Shown piece after piece: positions 23,873 through 35,271 of a stretch of DNA of 64,000 nt (position 1 is the first letter of the stretch; the number at the start of each line of letters is the position of its first letter). The translations under genes and the position numbers were made by a program. The DNA is from Lepus europaeus (Eukaryota > Chordata > Mammalia > Lagomorpha > Leporidae): assembly GCF_033115175.1 (NCBI RefSeq), contig NC_084827.1, positions 150,343,701 through 150,407,700 on the forward strand, in the 5' to 3' direction. Below the pieces are notes generated by a model that saw only the letters and a list, made by a program, of their open reading frames with translations, was not told the origin of the DNA and searched no databases.

Positions 23873-24571
23873 TCCTCACTCCTCCTTCTTGTATTATTGT
23901 TATTATTATTACTTTATTTTTATTGCCCTCCTCCTTTTTGTTTCTTGCACAATTCAATACTAGTTAAAGAAAGATTTAAGAAGCTGCACAAGTTGAGTTT
24001 TTATGAAAAATTCACGTGATGAGAAAACTGTCCTTTGGAAACAGAAAAGAGAAGAGAAATAGGAGAAAAGAAGGTATTTCATTTAGGTAGATGACATGCA
24101 AAGATGTGTAAGACCTTCTCCATGGTTCTCTTCTTTCACCTTGGGCCACCTCCATGCTGCAGTATGAGACTATTTTATGCTGCCAAGCTATGGAACTGGG
24201 ATTAAAGGAATTGATGATGTGGGGTTCCAGACCTTATGTGTGTATCCTTTTTTATCTTTGCAAAGCAGCATCATGTGGGAAATCAGAAATGAATTACATT
24301 GCAGACTGACTGGAGTTTTTGCAAGTTGAGTTTTTTAAAAAAGAAAACATGTAAAAAGCATGTAAACATGTGCATGTAAAAACCACAAAAAAGAAAGTAC
24401 TAGAAATCCTGAAAAGGGGAAATTAGAATCTTGGCTGTGGCACAGACCTTGACAGTAGGATAAAATTTCTATCTTTGCTCCCATAATTGAGCAGCAATGG
24501 GTTTGGATTTCTAGATGATTTCAAAGGTGACTTCTGACTAAAATGTTTTCTAATTCTGTATTTTCTTATTT
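23873..24571. other. Unassigned 5' flank
   Basis: A (TTA)n-like patch at about 23894-23925; otherwise nothing recognised. Confidence 0.5.
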
Positions 24572-24702
24572 TTTCTTTTTTATTCATTATTTGAAAGTCA
24601 GAGTTATATAGAGAGATTGGTCTTCTATTCATGGGACTCCAACTGATATCCACTGGGGTGCTGATGTCAGAGGTGATGGCTATTCCACAACACCAGCCCT
24701 AG
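24572..24702 (-). mobile_element. C-SINE, internally deleted, with target duplication
   Basis: Only 131 bp: tail, ga region and head are present but the middle is lost. Flanked by TTTTCTTATTTT at 24560-24571 and 24703-24714. Confidence 0.85.
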
Positions 24703-24964
24703 TTTTCTTATTTTCTATCATTCTTCCTTCAAGGTCAAGTTGTGCTAAGACAGAAAAAGGGAAGGAGACCTTTGAAACAGCATGTGTTTCTAATTCAGGG
24801 TTCTAATTCCAGTTCTGATGATATGCAGTCATGTGACATTGGGGAGAAATCTGCCTACCCAGTGATTCTGAACTTGGGCTGAATGTTCAGTTAACCAGGA
24901 AGATTTTTAATGGCATTGGTCTCAAGACTCAGTCTTGAAAAGTCTAAATATTTAGGTACAGATT

Positions 24965-25345
24965 GATTGTCAGAGTTCTTGGAGGTACAAACCAAAACCA
25001 CAGTGAGATATCATCTTACATCTATCCTGATTGTTATTATCAAAGACAAGAGATAACATATGTTGGTGAGGATGCAGAGAAATGGGAACCTTTGTACACT
25101 GTTGGTGGGAGCATAGATTGGTGTAGTCCTTGTGGAAGCAGTATGGGGATTCCTGAAGAAGCTAAAAATAGAACTATCATATGACCCAGAGCTCTCTTTT
25201 CTGAGCATATGCCTAAAGAAAATGAAATTACCACCTCAGGACAATACCTGCACTCCCATTTTCATTGCTACATTTTTCATGATATGGACAACTAAAGCAT
25301 CTGCCAACAGAGGAACAGATAAAGAAACTGGTGTATGAGAGTAAT
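24965..25345 (+). mobile_element. Old LINE-1 3' region
   Basis: Sense text such as caaaaccacagtgagatatc, ttggtgaggatgcagagaaa and ctatcatatgacccagagc is characteristic of the end of mammalian LINE-1. Confidence 0.8.
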
Positions 25346-25379
25346 TTAAAAAGTTGGTGCATGTGTGTATGGGGGTGGG

Positions 25380-25706
25380 GGACTGGTGTTGTGGCTTAGT
25401 AGGCTAAGACTCCTCCTGTGGTGCCAGCATCCCATATGAGCACCAGTTCTAGTCCTAGCTGCTCTACTTCCAATCCAGCTGTCTGCTATGGCCTGGGAAA
25501 ACAGTACAGATGGCCCAAGTGCTTTGGCCCCTGCACCGCCATGGGAAACCTAAAAAAAGCTCCTGGCTCTTGGCCTGGCCCTGTCCTAACCATTGAGGCT
25601 ACCTGGGGAGTGAACCAAAGGATGTAAACTATTTCACTCTCTCTGTCTCTCCCTCTCTTGCTATAACTCTGGCTTTTGATAAATAAATAAATATTTTGTT
25701 TTTTAA
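25380..25706 (+). mobile_element. C-SINE, older type
   Basis: Starts ggactggtgttgtggcttag and ends gataaataaataaatattttg. Confidence 0.85.
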
Positions 25707-25717
25707 AGTTAAATTTA

Positions 25718-26024
25718 GGGACTGGTATTGTGGCACTGTGGGTTAAGCCACCATCTGAGATACCAGCATCCCATGTGAGCACCAGTGTGTGTTCTGGCTG
25801 CTCCACTTTTGATCCAGCTCTCTGATAATGCACTGAGGAAGCAGCAAAGTGACTCTACTTGGGCCCCTACATCTACATGGGAGACCCAGGCTCCAGGCTC
25901 CTGGCTTCAGCCTGGCCTAGTCCCAGCCTATTGTAGTCATTTGGGAGATGAACCAGTGATGGACAATCTCTTTATCTCTCATCTTTTTCTAACCCTGCCT
26001 TTCAGATAAAGAAATTTTTAAAAT
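25718..26024 (+). mobile_element. C-SINE, older type, direct neighbour of the previous one
   Basis: Starts gggactggtattgtggcac and ends ctttcagataaagaaatttt; same orientation as the copy 12 bp upstream. Confidence 0.85.
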
Positions 26025-26110
26025 AATTTTTTGGGTGCAAAAATTTTTGAAACCCAAGCACAGGTTCTTCATAATTTGCATTTTTCTTGAACTTTTAAAA
26101 GAGCTCCTCA
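26025..26110. mobile_element. Mariner-like MITE arm (probable)
   Basis: gggtgcaaaaatttttgaaaccc and cttgaacttttaaaagagctcc resemble one arm of the palindromic family; the other arm may lie left of the two SINEs at 25350-25372. Confidence 0.4.
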
Positions 26111-26112
26111 TG

Positions 26113-26114
26113 TA

Positions 26115-26158
<44 letters not shown>
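26113..26158. repeat. (TG)n(TA)n compound microsatellite
   Basis: About nine TG then about twelve TA units. Confidence 0.95.
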
Positions 26159-26284
26159 GGAATTCTAATCAAAACAAAACAGGGATATCCTGCCATTTGC
26201 TATAAAAGATTAGACTGAAGCACATGTTCACTGAAATAAGTCAGACATTGCATGATCTTATTTCTCAGTGGAATCTTGGTTTTA

Positions 26285-26500
26285 GATTCAGTTCTGGTCC
26301 CTGATTCCAGTTTCTTGATAATGGGAACCCTCAGAGACAGTAATGATGATTCAAGTAATTGGGTTCCTGCCACCCACATGGGATAGAGACCTGGATTGAG
26401 TTCACGGTTTCCAGCTTTGGGACCATTGCAGGCATTTGGGAAGTGAACAAGTAGATGGGAACTTGCTCTGTCTCTGCCTCTAAAATTTAAAAAAAAAATT
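26285..26500 (+). mobile_element. C-SINE-like fragment, old
   Basis: Carries caagtaattgggttcctgccacccacatgg and gcatttgggaagtgaac, ending in ctctgcctctaaaatttaaaaaaa; the head is missing. Confidence 0.65.
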
Positions 26501-27611
26501 GAAAAGTCCCCAAAATAAGACATTAAAATTCCCCTGAGAGCCTGAGGGTCCTCACATGCAAGAATCAAGGAGCAACTCCTAAGAACAGTAGTAACTGCCC
26601 TTTGTTTCACAGCATTGTTAGCACATAAAATAGTGTAGATGAAAGCACTTTGCAATGTGTAAATGCACAGTAATTATTAAGGCAGGCCTTATTAAAGAAC
26701 TTGGTCATCATTATTATGCAAATTATAGAGATTATCATTACCATATTAATTCTGCTGCTGGAGTTCTAACCTTTTTGGGTAAAATTCAGTCGCTATCTCT
26801 AAAAGTAGCCACCCCACCCATTAGTCCTCGGTAATGTATTTCTGCAGAAACTCCTCACGCACTGCTCAGCGATCCAGAGAGGGCATAAGCATTACTTGTT
26901 GTCTCAGTGATTATTCGTGATAAACACAATTCTCCCAAGGTTTGTGAAGCACATGTTATGTCACAAATCATCATGACATATTTGTTTACTTCTTTGTGCC
27001 ACAGCTTGCAAACACAACGGACTGTGGGATAAACAAGCCTAATGCTTGTGAAGTGGGGGCAGAAATGAACTGTTTGTCAAATGTATCCTTCCTGTCAGGA
27101 GCCCCAGTTAACCTGCATTGAGTATCATGTCCTTCATGAACTTAACTTGTGGTTCCTTCAGAGGTTACCTTTGTTGGGCTGTTTTTATACTTGACACCTG
27201 TATACATCTTCGTTCAGTTCTACCACTGGAGATGTCTGGGACCTCTGCACTTTTGGCAATGAGGACTTTTCTTTTCCCAGTTGTGTTGGCGTCGGTCACA
27301 CCAGGACTTCTGTAATGGTCCCACCGTGGTCTGTCCTCCAGCCTGAGCTGTGGTGTGTTTAACACAGACTTGCAGCTTCATTTTCCACAAACTTGAAGAT
27401 TGCCAGTGGCATCGTGTGTGGCTCTGTGTCTGGAATGCTCGCTCACTTCCCTGCAGTCGCTCTTCAGGATTGAGTTTGAGGAGTCAGGCAGGTCACCCAC
27501 AGTGACAGGCTTTGGGAAATGCTGTCAGGGCATGTGGTACTCCATCTTTGGAACTTTCATGGCTGTAGTATCCATTCAGCATCCCTCTGCTCACCAGAAG
27601 ATAGAGCTTGG
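26501..27611. other. Unassigned 5' flank
   Basis: A moderately GC-rich stretch (27100-27560) with a 113-codon open frame (27400-27741) but no recognisable domain; not called a gene. Confidence 0.5.
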
Positions 27612-27759
27612 CAAAACAAAAGAAAAGTCTAGTATCTTTCCAACCTGTGTATATTTTTGGAGAATGATTTCTGACATTCCCCCCACAAAACAAAAGAAAA
27701 ATCTAGCATCTTTCCAGCCTGTGTATATTTTTGGAGAATGATTTCTGACATTCCCCCCA
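27612..27759. repeat. Tandem duplication, two 74-bp units
   Basis: 27612-27685 and 27686-27759 differ at three positions. Each unit starts CAAAACAAAAGAAAA and ends TTCCCCCCA. Confidence 0.97.
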
Positions 27760-28029
27760 TTATCTAAGACTGAGAATTAGTGCTAAAAAGAGAAATACTT
27801 CTTTCCTTAGGAATCCCTTTAGGCGATGCACATTTTTTAAGAATTTAGGCACTACTCATTTCTTAAAGGAACAGTCCAATAACAACAAAGAACAAGCTTT
27901 TCTGGAATAAGAACTATGCAGATTATTGCACAAGCTTTCTTCACTTTCCCTGTTCATAAGCACAGGACATAATGGAGCTGATAGAAAATTATAGCTTGAA
28001 GAAATATACTTATGTACCAAGTATACACT

Positions 28030-28145
28030 TAGTCATGTATCACTTAATCATGAACTACATTCTGAGACATGCATCATTTGCTGATTCTGTTATATGAATA
28101 ACATTGTATAAACTTACACAACCCTAAATGGTACAGGTTAGTCAC
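28030..28145. mobile_element. Left end of a Tigger-like DNA transposon
   Basis: agtcatgtatcacttaatcatg then cattctgagacatgcatc and aaacttacacaaccctaaatgg resemble a terminal block of a known mammalian pogo/Tigger-class family (from memory). The right end is at 30110-30440. Confidence 0.6.
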
Positions 28146-28164
28146 TCAGTGTGGCCTCTTGATT

Positions 28165-28235
28165 CATTCAAGAGTGGTGATGCCATGTTCCTAAAGCTGT
28201 CATTATGAAGTGTATGAAAATTTGTAAATGTAAAG
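28165..28235 (+). mobile_element. LINE-1 3' tip fragment (probable)
   Basis: catgttcctaaagctgtcattatgaagtgtatg matches the terminal block of the LINE-1 at 240-300. Confidence 0.5.
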
Positions 28236-28846
28236 CTATGTAGTTCTGCATACATTCCTATGGATGCTACAGAGTTACTTCTAAGGGTATAGTTTAAAAA
28301 GTTGCCATGGAACCCCAAATCCCTTTAAACTGGGTGGTAAAAATACCATCTTAAGTGTTAAAGTGATCATATGGATAGGGTTAAGGGTCTGGTAATAATA
28401 ACAGATAGAAATAAAAAGGAGTGAATGCTCCAACGTGGGAAGCAGTCCACACAGCAGACCCATAGAATGACAATTGCTTAAATAGCACTCTGACCTCAGA
28501 ATCAGCCCTTAAGGCCGTCTGGTCTGGCTGAAAGTCAGGACACTGTGGCTAAAAATTTCCTTTATGGAGAACATGGGTGGGTGAGACCCCAGTGGAAAGA
28601 AGTGATCATCAAAGAAGAAAGTACTTTTCTCTGAAGGGAGGAGAATTTCCACTTTGCTTATGGCCCTGTCTAAATACTGACAGAGTTTGTGGATTCAAGA
28701 GGCTCCCAATAGCCTAGGCAGCTCATGTCAAGAGCCTTGGGTAATCACTTATGTCATACATAAGAGTGTTAATTTTAAATTAACAACAAGAGTCACTGTG
28801 CACTAACTTCCCATGCAGGACCTCTGTCCTCAAAGAGTTGTATTAT

Positions 28847-29012
28847 CTTTTTTTTTTTTTTTTTTTGACAGAAGAGTGGACAGTGAGAGAGAGAGACAGA
28901 GAGAAAGGTCTTCCTTTGCTGTTGGTTCACCCTCCAATGGCCGCCGCAGCCGGCACGCTGCAGCCGGCACACTGCACTGATCCGAAGGCAGGAGCCAGGT
29001 GCTTATCCTGGC
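28847..29012 (-). mobile_element. C-SINE, younger type, 5'-truncated, with target duplication
   Basis: Flanked by AAAGAGTTGTATTAT at 28832-28846 and 29013-29027 (15 bp, exact). Only the tail half is present; truncation falls at the gtgcttatcctgg point. Confidence 0.95.
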
Positions 29013-29102
29013 AAAGAGTTGTATTATAACTATGTCTAAGTGCTGGCAAAAGATGTAACACTCTTGGGTGCATCAAGAAAGTTAATTAATTTTCTAAAAA
29101 AA

Positions 29103-29430
29103 GGGCTGGCACTGTGGCGCATTGGGTTAACACCCTGGCCTGAAGCACCGGCATCCCATATGGGCGCCAGTTCGAGACCTGGCTGCTCCACTTCCTGTCC
29201 AGCTCTCTGCTGTGGCCTGGGAAAGCAGTAGAAGATGGCTCAAGTCCTTGGGCTCCTGCACCCACATGGGAGACTGGGAAGAAGCTCCTGGCTCCTGGCT
29301 TTGGATCGGCACAGTGCCAGCTGTTGCAGCCATCTGGGGAGTGAGCCAGCTGATGGAAGACCTCTCTCTCGCTCTTTCTCTGCCTCTTTTCTGTGTAACT
29401 CAAATAAATAAATAAATCTTTTTTAAAAAA
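29103..29430 (+). mobile_element. C-SINE, older type
   Basis: Starts gggctggcactgtggcgcat and ends caaataaataaataaatctttt; well preserved. Confidence 0.9.
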
Positions 29431-29803
29431 AGTGAAATAACTTCAAGATGCAATGACTTTGAACAACCCTTCTATTGACTGCTGAGGAACAGTTTCTTTT
29501 TTTTTTCCCAATGCAAATTATTGAACTCTTTACTTACTATAGAGTTGGTCTCTGTGTGTAAAATTAATCGAAAAATGGATCTTAGTGGAGAATGGGACTG
29601 GGAATGGGTGAGAGAGGAGGAGGGGTGGGAGAGTGGGTGGAAGGGCAGATATGGTAACAAGAATCACTGTATTCCTAAAATTGTACTTATGAAATGTATG
29701 AGGTTTGTATTCCTTAAATAATTGGTTTCTTTGGGGGGGGGGAGTAGTGATACACACAAGATGCTGCTGGTGATGGTGTAAGAGGGCAATTCTTTCATTG
29801 AAA

Positions 29804-30108
29804 ATATTTTCATTTACTTATTTTATTCAATTTATTTGGAGACAGAGAGACACCATCTTTGGTTCATTTCCCCAAATACCCCAAACAGCCAGGGCTGGGC
29901 CAGGCTGAAGCCAGGAGCTGGAAGTTCAATTTCAGTCTGCTGTGTTGTGGCAGGGACCCAACTAATTAAGCCATCCATCATTTACTCCCTCTCAGGATCT
30001 GCATTAGCAGGAAGCTAGAATTGGGAGCAGAGTCAGGAATTCCACACTCTGATGTGGGATATTAGCATCCCAAGCAATGTCTTTAGTACATCAAACGCCT
30101 GTCCCTAT
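29804..30108 (-). mobile_element. C-SINE, old
   Basis: Antisense copy with ccaaacagccagggctgggccaggc and gtggcagggacccaac; ends tcaaacgcctgtccct. Confidence 0.75.
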
Positions 30109-30109
30109 A

Positions 30110-30440
30110 GCAAGCATTTTTATAAGGAGAAGGAGCACACTCTAAAATACTAAGAAAAATACAGTGTAGTAAACACATACGCCAATCATGTAGTCTTTGT
30201 GATCATTATCAAGTATTATAACCTGTATATAATTATACTTGCTCTACTTTTACATGATTGATAGTGCAGTAGGCTTGTTTACACCAGAATCACCACAAAC
30301 ACGTAGTGTCTATGACATTAGTATGGCTACAATGTCACTAGGGGAAATAAAATCTTCTGCTCCATTATGATTTTATGGGACCATCCTTGCATATGCAATC
30401 TGTCACTGAGAGAAATGTTATTTGACATGTGACTGTGTGT
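30110..30440. mobile_element. Right end of the Tigger-like DNA transposon
   Basis: Contains gcttgtttacaccagaatcacc, gctccattatgattttatggg and ends ttatttgacatgtgactg, which pairs as an inverted terminus with agtcatgtatcactta at 28033. The middle is occupied by the LINE-1 and SINEs listed above. Confidence 0.6.
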
Positions 30441-30464
30441 GTGTATGAATGCATGCATATGAAG

Positions 30465-30562
30465 GATTAGTAAAACGTTCATGGCAAATACTTATGAAAA
30501 AGCTTTGCATGGATTTAAAAATTCTTTGTACCAAAATAAGTTTATCTTTTATTTATTTCTGC
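30465..30562. mobile_element. Mariner-like MITE arm (probable)
   Basis: acgttcatggcaaatacttatg followed by aaataagtttatctttta, the same arm motifs as at 14.3 and 51.1 kb. Confidence 0.45.
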
Positions 30563-30602
30563 CTGTGTTTTATTATTGATTTTTAAAAATTTTGTGTTAA
30601 AA

Positions 30603-30936
30603 GTTTTTTTAATAAGATTTATTTTATTTATTTGAAAGACAGAGTTAGAGAGAGAGGTAGAGACAGAGAGAGAGGTCTTCCATCCACTGGTTCACTCCTC
30701 AATTGGCCACAATGGCCAGAGCTGTGCCAGTCTTAAGCCAGGAGCCAGGAGCTTCTTCTGGGTCTCCCACGTGGGTGCAGGGGCCCAAGCACTTGGGCCA
30801 TCTTCTACTGCTTTCCCAGGCCATAGCAGAGAGCTGGACTGGAAGAGGGGCAGCCACGACTAGAACTGGCGCTGATATGGGCTGATACCGGCGCCGCAGG
30901 CAGAGGATTAACCTACTGCGCCATGGCGCAGGCCCC
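30603..30936 (-). mobile_element. C-SINE, older type, well preserved
   Basis: Full antisense copy ending ctgcgccatggcgcaggccc. Confidence 0.92.
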
Positions 30937-31139
30937 TATCTCTTAAAATGTTTAACATGTCTTTATGAATAAAACATCCCAAATCCTATCTTCTAGTTTT
31001 TTAAATAGAAAAAAATGCCATAAATTACCATTACGTATCTCCATCCTATCGTGTAATAGAATCCTAGAACTTTTATCCCCATCTAGGCATAACCCAATAC
31101 TCATTAATCACTGTTTTCCAATCCTCCACCAGCTTTTTT

Positions 31140-31436
31140 TTTTTTTTTTTTTTTTTTTACAGGAAGAGTTAGACAGAGAGAAAGACAGAGACAGAGACAG
31201 AGAGAAAGGTCTTCCTTTTTCCATTGGTTCACCCCCCAAAATGGCCGCTACGGCCAGCATGTTGCGGCTGAAGCCAGGAGCCAGGTGCTTCCTCCTGGTC
31301 TCCCATGCGGGTGCAGGGCCCAAGGACCTGGGCCATCCTCCACTGCACTCCTGGTCCACAGCAGAGAGCTGGACTGGAAGAGGAGTAACAGGGACAGAAC
31401 CCGGTGCCCCAACTGGGACTAGAACCCGGGGTGCTG
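31140..31436 (-). mobile_element. C-SINE, younger type, 5'-truncated, with target duplication
   Basis: Flanked by CCACCAGCTTTTTT at 31126-31139 and 31437-31450. The head is missing; the body ends ctagaacccggggtgctg. Confidence 0.93.
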
Positions 31437-31485
31437 CCACCAGCTTTTTTAAAAAATTCCTTTCCAGGAACTTTTTGAAGTTGCT

Positions 31486-31540
31486 TCATCTGTCTGTGTG
31501 TCTGTCTGTCTGTCTATCTATCTATGTATGTATCTATCAT
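31486..31540. repeat. (TCTG)n(TCTA)n microsatellite
   Basis: Interrupted tetranucleotide run with TCTG, TCTA and TGTA units. Confidence 0.9.
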
Positions 31541-31570
31541 CTAGGTGGTTAGTTGCTAGTTGAAAATTGT

Positions 31571-31705
31571 AGATTGACAAACCAGGGCCAATAGGCACCA
31601 TGGTTTTTCACATTTAAAAAAAAGATTTAAAAAATGCAACAGAGAATATGATCCACAAAGTCTAAAATATTTATTATCTGGCCCTTTACAGAGAACACAC
31701 CTGAT
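31571..31705 (+). mobile_element. hAT-Charlie type fragment (probable)
   Basis: tgatccacaaagtctaaaatat and ttatctggccctttacagag are conserved parts of a mammalian hAT-Charlie nonautonomous element, from memory. Confidence 0.6.
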
Positions 31706-33121
31706 CCCTGAAGTGGAAAACATCAGTAGAGGAGTATACACGTTTTTCACTTTCACCAAGAAATGCATTGTTTTCTCTTAGAGTATCAATCTTCACTTGT
31801 AGAATCAGACCTCACAGGCATTCTAGAAATAGACTGTGAAGCCACCTTGGGCAGAATCTGTAGCAGCTGATGGATGCAAGGTGCATCTGAGCCAGAACTG
31901 CTGCCTGTGGCCTTGTTTGTGCTGTTGCTGTCACTCCTCTGGACCTCCTTACTCTCAACGCCACCCCCCAGTTTTCTGCACACTTTTTGATTTTGGCTCA
32001 TTGGCCAAATGACTATTCCACTCAAATTTCCCTGTGAGTGAGAGGTGTTACCTAGCTCTCCTTTTGCCTTTTTCCACTTTCCAAGGCCCCTCTTCTCTGA
32101 TGCCTCTTCCTGCCTTCTCTCACCATATCTCAGTCTGTTGAGACAGATGCCTTCCAAATCTAAGATTTCTACTCTTAAACTTTACTTACTCCTGTCCAGG
32201 CCCAGTTTTCTCGCTGATTTCAAAGTGGGCCTAGTTCTGCCACTTGAACAAGGTTTCAGCACAGAGAGGCCTGTTGGCATCCTCCCTTACCTGATTATTT
32301 TTCTGAGCAGTGCAATTACCCTTTCTAGACATTGCTTGTATGCACCCTTCATTGTGTTTACCTGGTGAGCACATCACCTGGTATAATTTCCTTCTCATGG
32401 ACCGCCTGGCCACCTGCCTTCACTTATGACCACAGAAGTTTTCCACGTCCACCACTCTCACCAAGTCACTTCAGTGGTTCTCTGATTGCCTTGGGATCCA
32501 ACACACATTTGTAACCAGAGCCAGCACAGCACTCAACTTCTGATCCATTTTTGCCTGCATTCCAGTCCAGCTTGCAGAAGCCCTAGTTTCCTGCCTATGA
32601 TTCCCTGTCCACTCAACACAATTTATCTCATGCTGACTCCACCAGATAACATACCAGGTTCTGGGGTATTCAATGATGTCCAAGATGCAGCCTGGCTCTC
32701 AGAATTTTATGATGGGGGAAGATACTAAGCACACACGTGAACACAGAGCAAAGAGGTAGGTGGCAGGTGATTTAAAAAGTCACTAAATATCATCAGAGCA
32801 AAGAGGGAAACATTTAAAAGTAAACTCTATAACAATAAAAATTCCGAACTACCTCATGAGAATATTACTAAATCTAACAAATGGGCTCATTAAAGGCTAT
32901 TTAATTTTGTTTTTCATCAGCTTTTTAATAAATGGTAAGAGACTACACTTCTAGTAAGTTATTAAAAGTGACTTACTTTCTTTGATGTACTATCTTATTT
33001 AGACCGACATACTATCTTGCCTCTAGCAATGTCTGTGAGCTCTGTAGTTTTGTAAACAAGTGCAGTCTGATGATTAGAGTGCAGAAGACATCCTCCTTTG
33101 TAAACACCCCTATTCCTTATT
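31706..33121. other. Unassigned 5' flank
   Basis: No coding evidence. 32380-32520 and 32650-32720 have the look of ancient interspersed repeats but I cannot name them. Confidence 0.5.
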
Positions 33122-33136
33122 AGAAACCACACTGAT

Positions 33137-33451
33137 GGCCGGCGCCGCGGCTCAACAGGCTAATCCTCCACCTTGTGGTGCCTGCACACCGGGTTCTAGT
33201 CCCGTTCGGGGCGCTGGATTCTGTCCTGGTTGCCCCTCTTGCAGGCCAGTTCTCTGCTATGGCCCGGGAAGGCAGTGGAGGATGGCCCATGTGCTTGGGC
33301 CCTGCACCCGCATGGGAGACCAGGAGAAGCGCCTGGCTCCTGGCTTCGGATCAGCATGATGCGCCGGCCGCAGCGGCCATTGGAGGGTGAACCAACGGCA
33401 AAAAGGAAGACCTTTCTCTCTTTCTCTCTCTCACTATCCACTCTGCCTGTC

Positions 33452-33479
<28 letters not shown>
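33137..33479 (+). mobile_element. C-SINE, youngest-looking copy, perfect target duplication and 29-A tail
   Basis: Starts GGCCGGCGCCGCGGCTCAAC and ends ctgcctgtc followed by 29 A residues (33452-33480). Exact AGAAACCACACTGA at 33122-33135 and 33480-33493. Low divergence and an uninterrupted tail suggest a recent insertion about 2.9 kb upstream of the ADAM23 start codon. Confidence 0.96.
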
Positions 33480-33482
<3 letters not shown>

Positions 33483-33493
33483 AACCACACTGA

Positions 33494-34212
33494 CTCCTCC
33501 TCCCAAACCCTGAAGCGCATGGTATGGTGGGTTGCAAGTGGTGTTGTTCACTCAGTCCATGTTGGCTGGTAGGTTTATTTATTAGACCAGGTTTTGAGAG
33601 CTTGTCAGTTACAAGAGATGCTTCTTAAATAATTTATATCTGGGCACCATTCACATTTCTCTCTCCCTCTCAGGCCTAGTATGTCTCCCTTCTGGCTGCC
33701 CATTCTCCCAGGTACACATCCCACTTTTGGGAAAACCTAGCGAGGATGTGCTTCTCTGGAGGTAAGCAGCTTGAAGAACATTGACCTGCAAGGAGAACTC
33801 AGGGGAGTTTGCAGTATTCACCAGCCTGTCCCACGTGTGAGTCCTGCTGATGTGCACCACCCACTCATCACATAACCGCATCTCCCCGGAGCTCTCCCTG
33901 GGCCTCAGACTCAGCGCTGGGGCCTAGGGACACAACGTGGAGCAGGATACAATGGTGACCATCAAGGAAGACTACTGCTACCCCCATAGTAGGGAAGTAG
34001 CATCCATTACAAATAAACATGTGATAAAAGCATCCCAGTGCTGAAACAGAAAGGAAGAGCCCAGATTAGTATTTGACTCCCTAACAGCTCAGTAATCTTG
34101 GGTCTCTGTGTGTATATGTCTGCCTGTCTTTGTCCCTCTCTTCCTGGTTGTTAAGCAGGGGTGGAGAAGATGGTGAACAGTTAGTCCTGTCATGGTCATA
34201 GTGCTTGACACC
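33494..34212. other. Unassigned 5' flank
   Basis: No repeat or gene recognised. Confidence 0.5.
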
Positions 34213-34222
34213 CTCATTCTTT

Positions 34223-34544
34223 CTTTTCTTTTTTTCCTTAAGATTTATTTATTTACTTAGTTGAAAGGCTGTGTGACAGAAAGAGAGGAAAGGGGGGGGG
34301 AGTCCTCCATCCACAGGTTCACTCCCCAAATGGTGGCAACAGCCAGGAGCCAGGAGCTTCCTCCGGGTCACCCACGTGGGTGCAGGGGTCCAAACGAGTA
34401 GGCATGGGCCATCTTCCACTGCTTTCCCAGGCACATTAGCAGGGAGTTGGATTGGAAGTGGAGCAGCAGGGACACGAACTGACACCCATATGGGATGGCA
34501 TTGCAGGCTGTGGCTTACCCACTAGCCCACAACGCCGGTCTCAT
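34223..34544 (-). mobile_element. C-SINE, older type, with short target duplication
   Basis: Flanked by CTCATTCTTT at 34213-34222 and 34545-34554. This is the last C-SINE before the ADAM23 promoter. Confidence 0.9.
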
Positions 34545-34587
34545 CTCATTCTTTATTTTATTCAGGAAAGTCTCGATACCCTTTACT

Positions 34588-34775
34588 CCAAATCGATGCT
34601 ATTATCTCCATTTTAAATACAAATAACGGAATCACGACACTGTTATTCCCCAGGCTGTCACTGGGAGGGTGGATAAACGAATGTTTGTCTTATAGGACTG
34701 TGGGGGCAGAAACATGCTGCAGCCGGATTTTAAGCCCCCAGATTCGGTGACTACTAAGCCACCTAATTCAGGGAC
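34588..34775 (-). mobile_element. MIR SINE
   Basis: attatctccattttaaatac, the tcactgggag region and gattttaagcccccagattcgg match the order of an antisense MIR. Confidence 0.65.
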
Positions 34776-35187
34776 CCTAGACTTCCTTTTCCTTGCCTTT
34801 CTTTCTTTTTTAATAGCAGAGAAGAGAGAATCCTCCCTTTTCTCTGTAGAAGGCAGAACTGGATCTCAAAAATAGCAACGTGTCCTCCTAAATCTGTGCC
34901 AACCCCCCACGGTTGACAAACGACGGATTTCCCAAGATAGCTGCCACACACTCAGTATCTAATCTCCATATTTCCTCCCCGGGTACGCCCGGTCCCTCTT
35001 TCGGAACTTTTGCGCAAACACCTTCCGGCTTCCTGTGCCTGGTTCAAAGCCCCCGAACACAGACGGGGGGACACCAGTCCGGCGCAGTGGCCCGCGCGGG
35101 GTCTCCCGGGGCTCGTGCCCGCCGCGCGCAAACGCGCTGCCCCGCCCTCGCCCCACGCGCACCTGCCGAGCCGCGGGCGGGGCCGCG

Positions 35188-35228
35188 CTATTTTTACCTC
35201 CCCAGCTGCAACCTTTTATATTTATTTG
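35188..35228 (+). promoter_or_regulatory. A/T-rich MEF2-like and TATA-like motifs in the island
   Basis: CTATTTTTAC (35188-35197) resembles a MEF2 site, and CCTTTTATATTTATTTG (35212-35228) resembles a TATA element, both set between GC-rich blocks. They lie about 800 bp upstream of the ADAM23 start codon. They could belong to an upstream alternative start site or an enhancer; function is inferred from motif shape only. Confidence 0.35.
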
Positions 35229-35271
35229 TAGGACGGAAATAAATAAAGGATGAAGAAGGAAGTGCTTGTCC

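Larger units (their letters stand above)
28255..29740 (+). mobile_element. LINE-1 3' UTR interrupted by two C-SINEs
   Basis: Segments 28255-28847, 29013-29102 and 29431-29740 are collinear LINE-1 3' UTR, including aaggagtgaatgctccaacg and, at the end, the G/A-rich tract (29600-29645) and tcctaaaattgtacttatg. It lies inside the Tigger-like transposon. Confidence 0.75.

Noticed and set aside
27400..27741. 113-codon open frame in a GC-richer patch
   Set aside because: No recognisable domain; the end of the frame runs through the 74-bp tandem duplication, and there is no sign of introns or a homologous gene.
30965..31552. 195-codon plus frame
   Set aside because: Most of it is the antisense reading of a C-SINE at 31140-31436, with low-complexity flanks.
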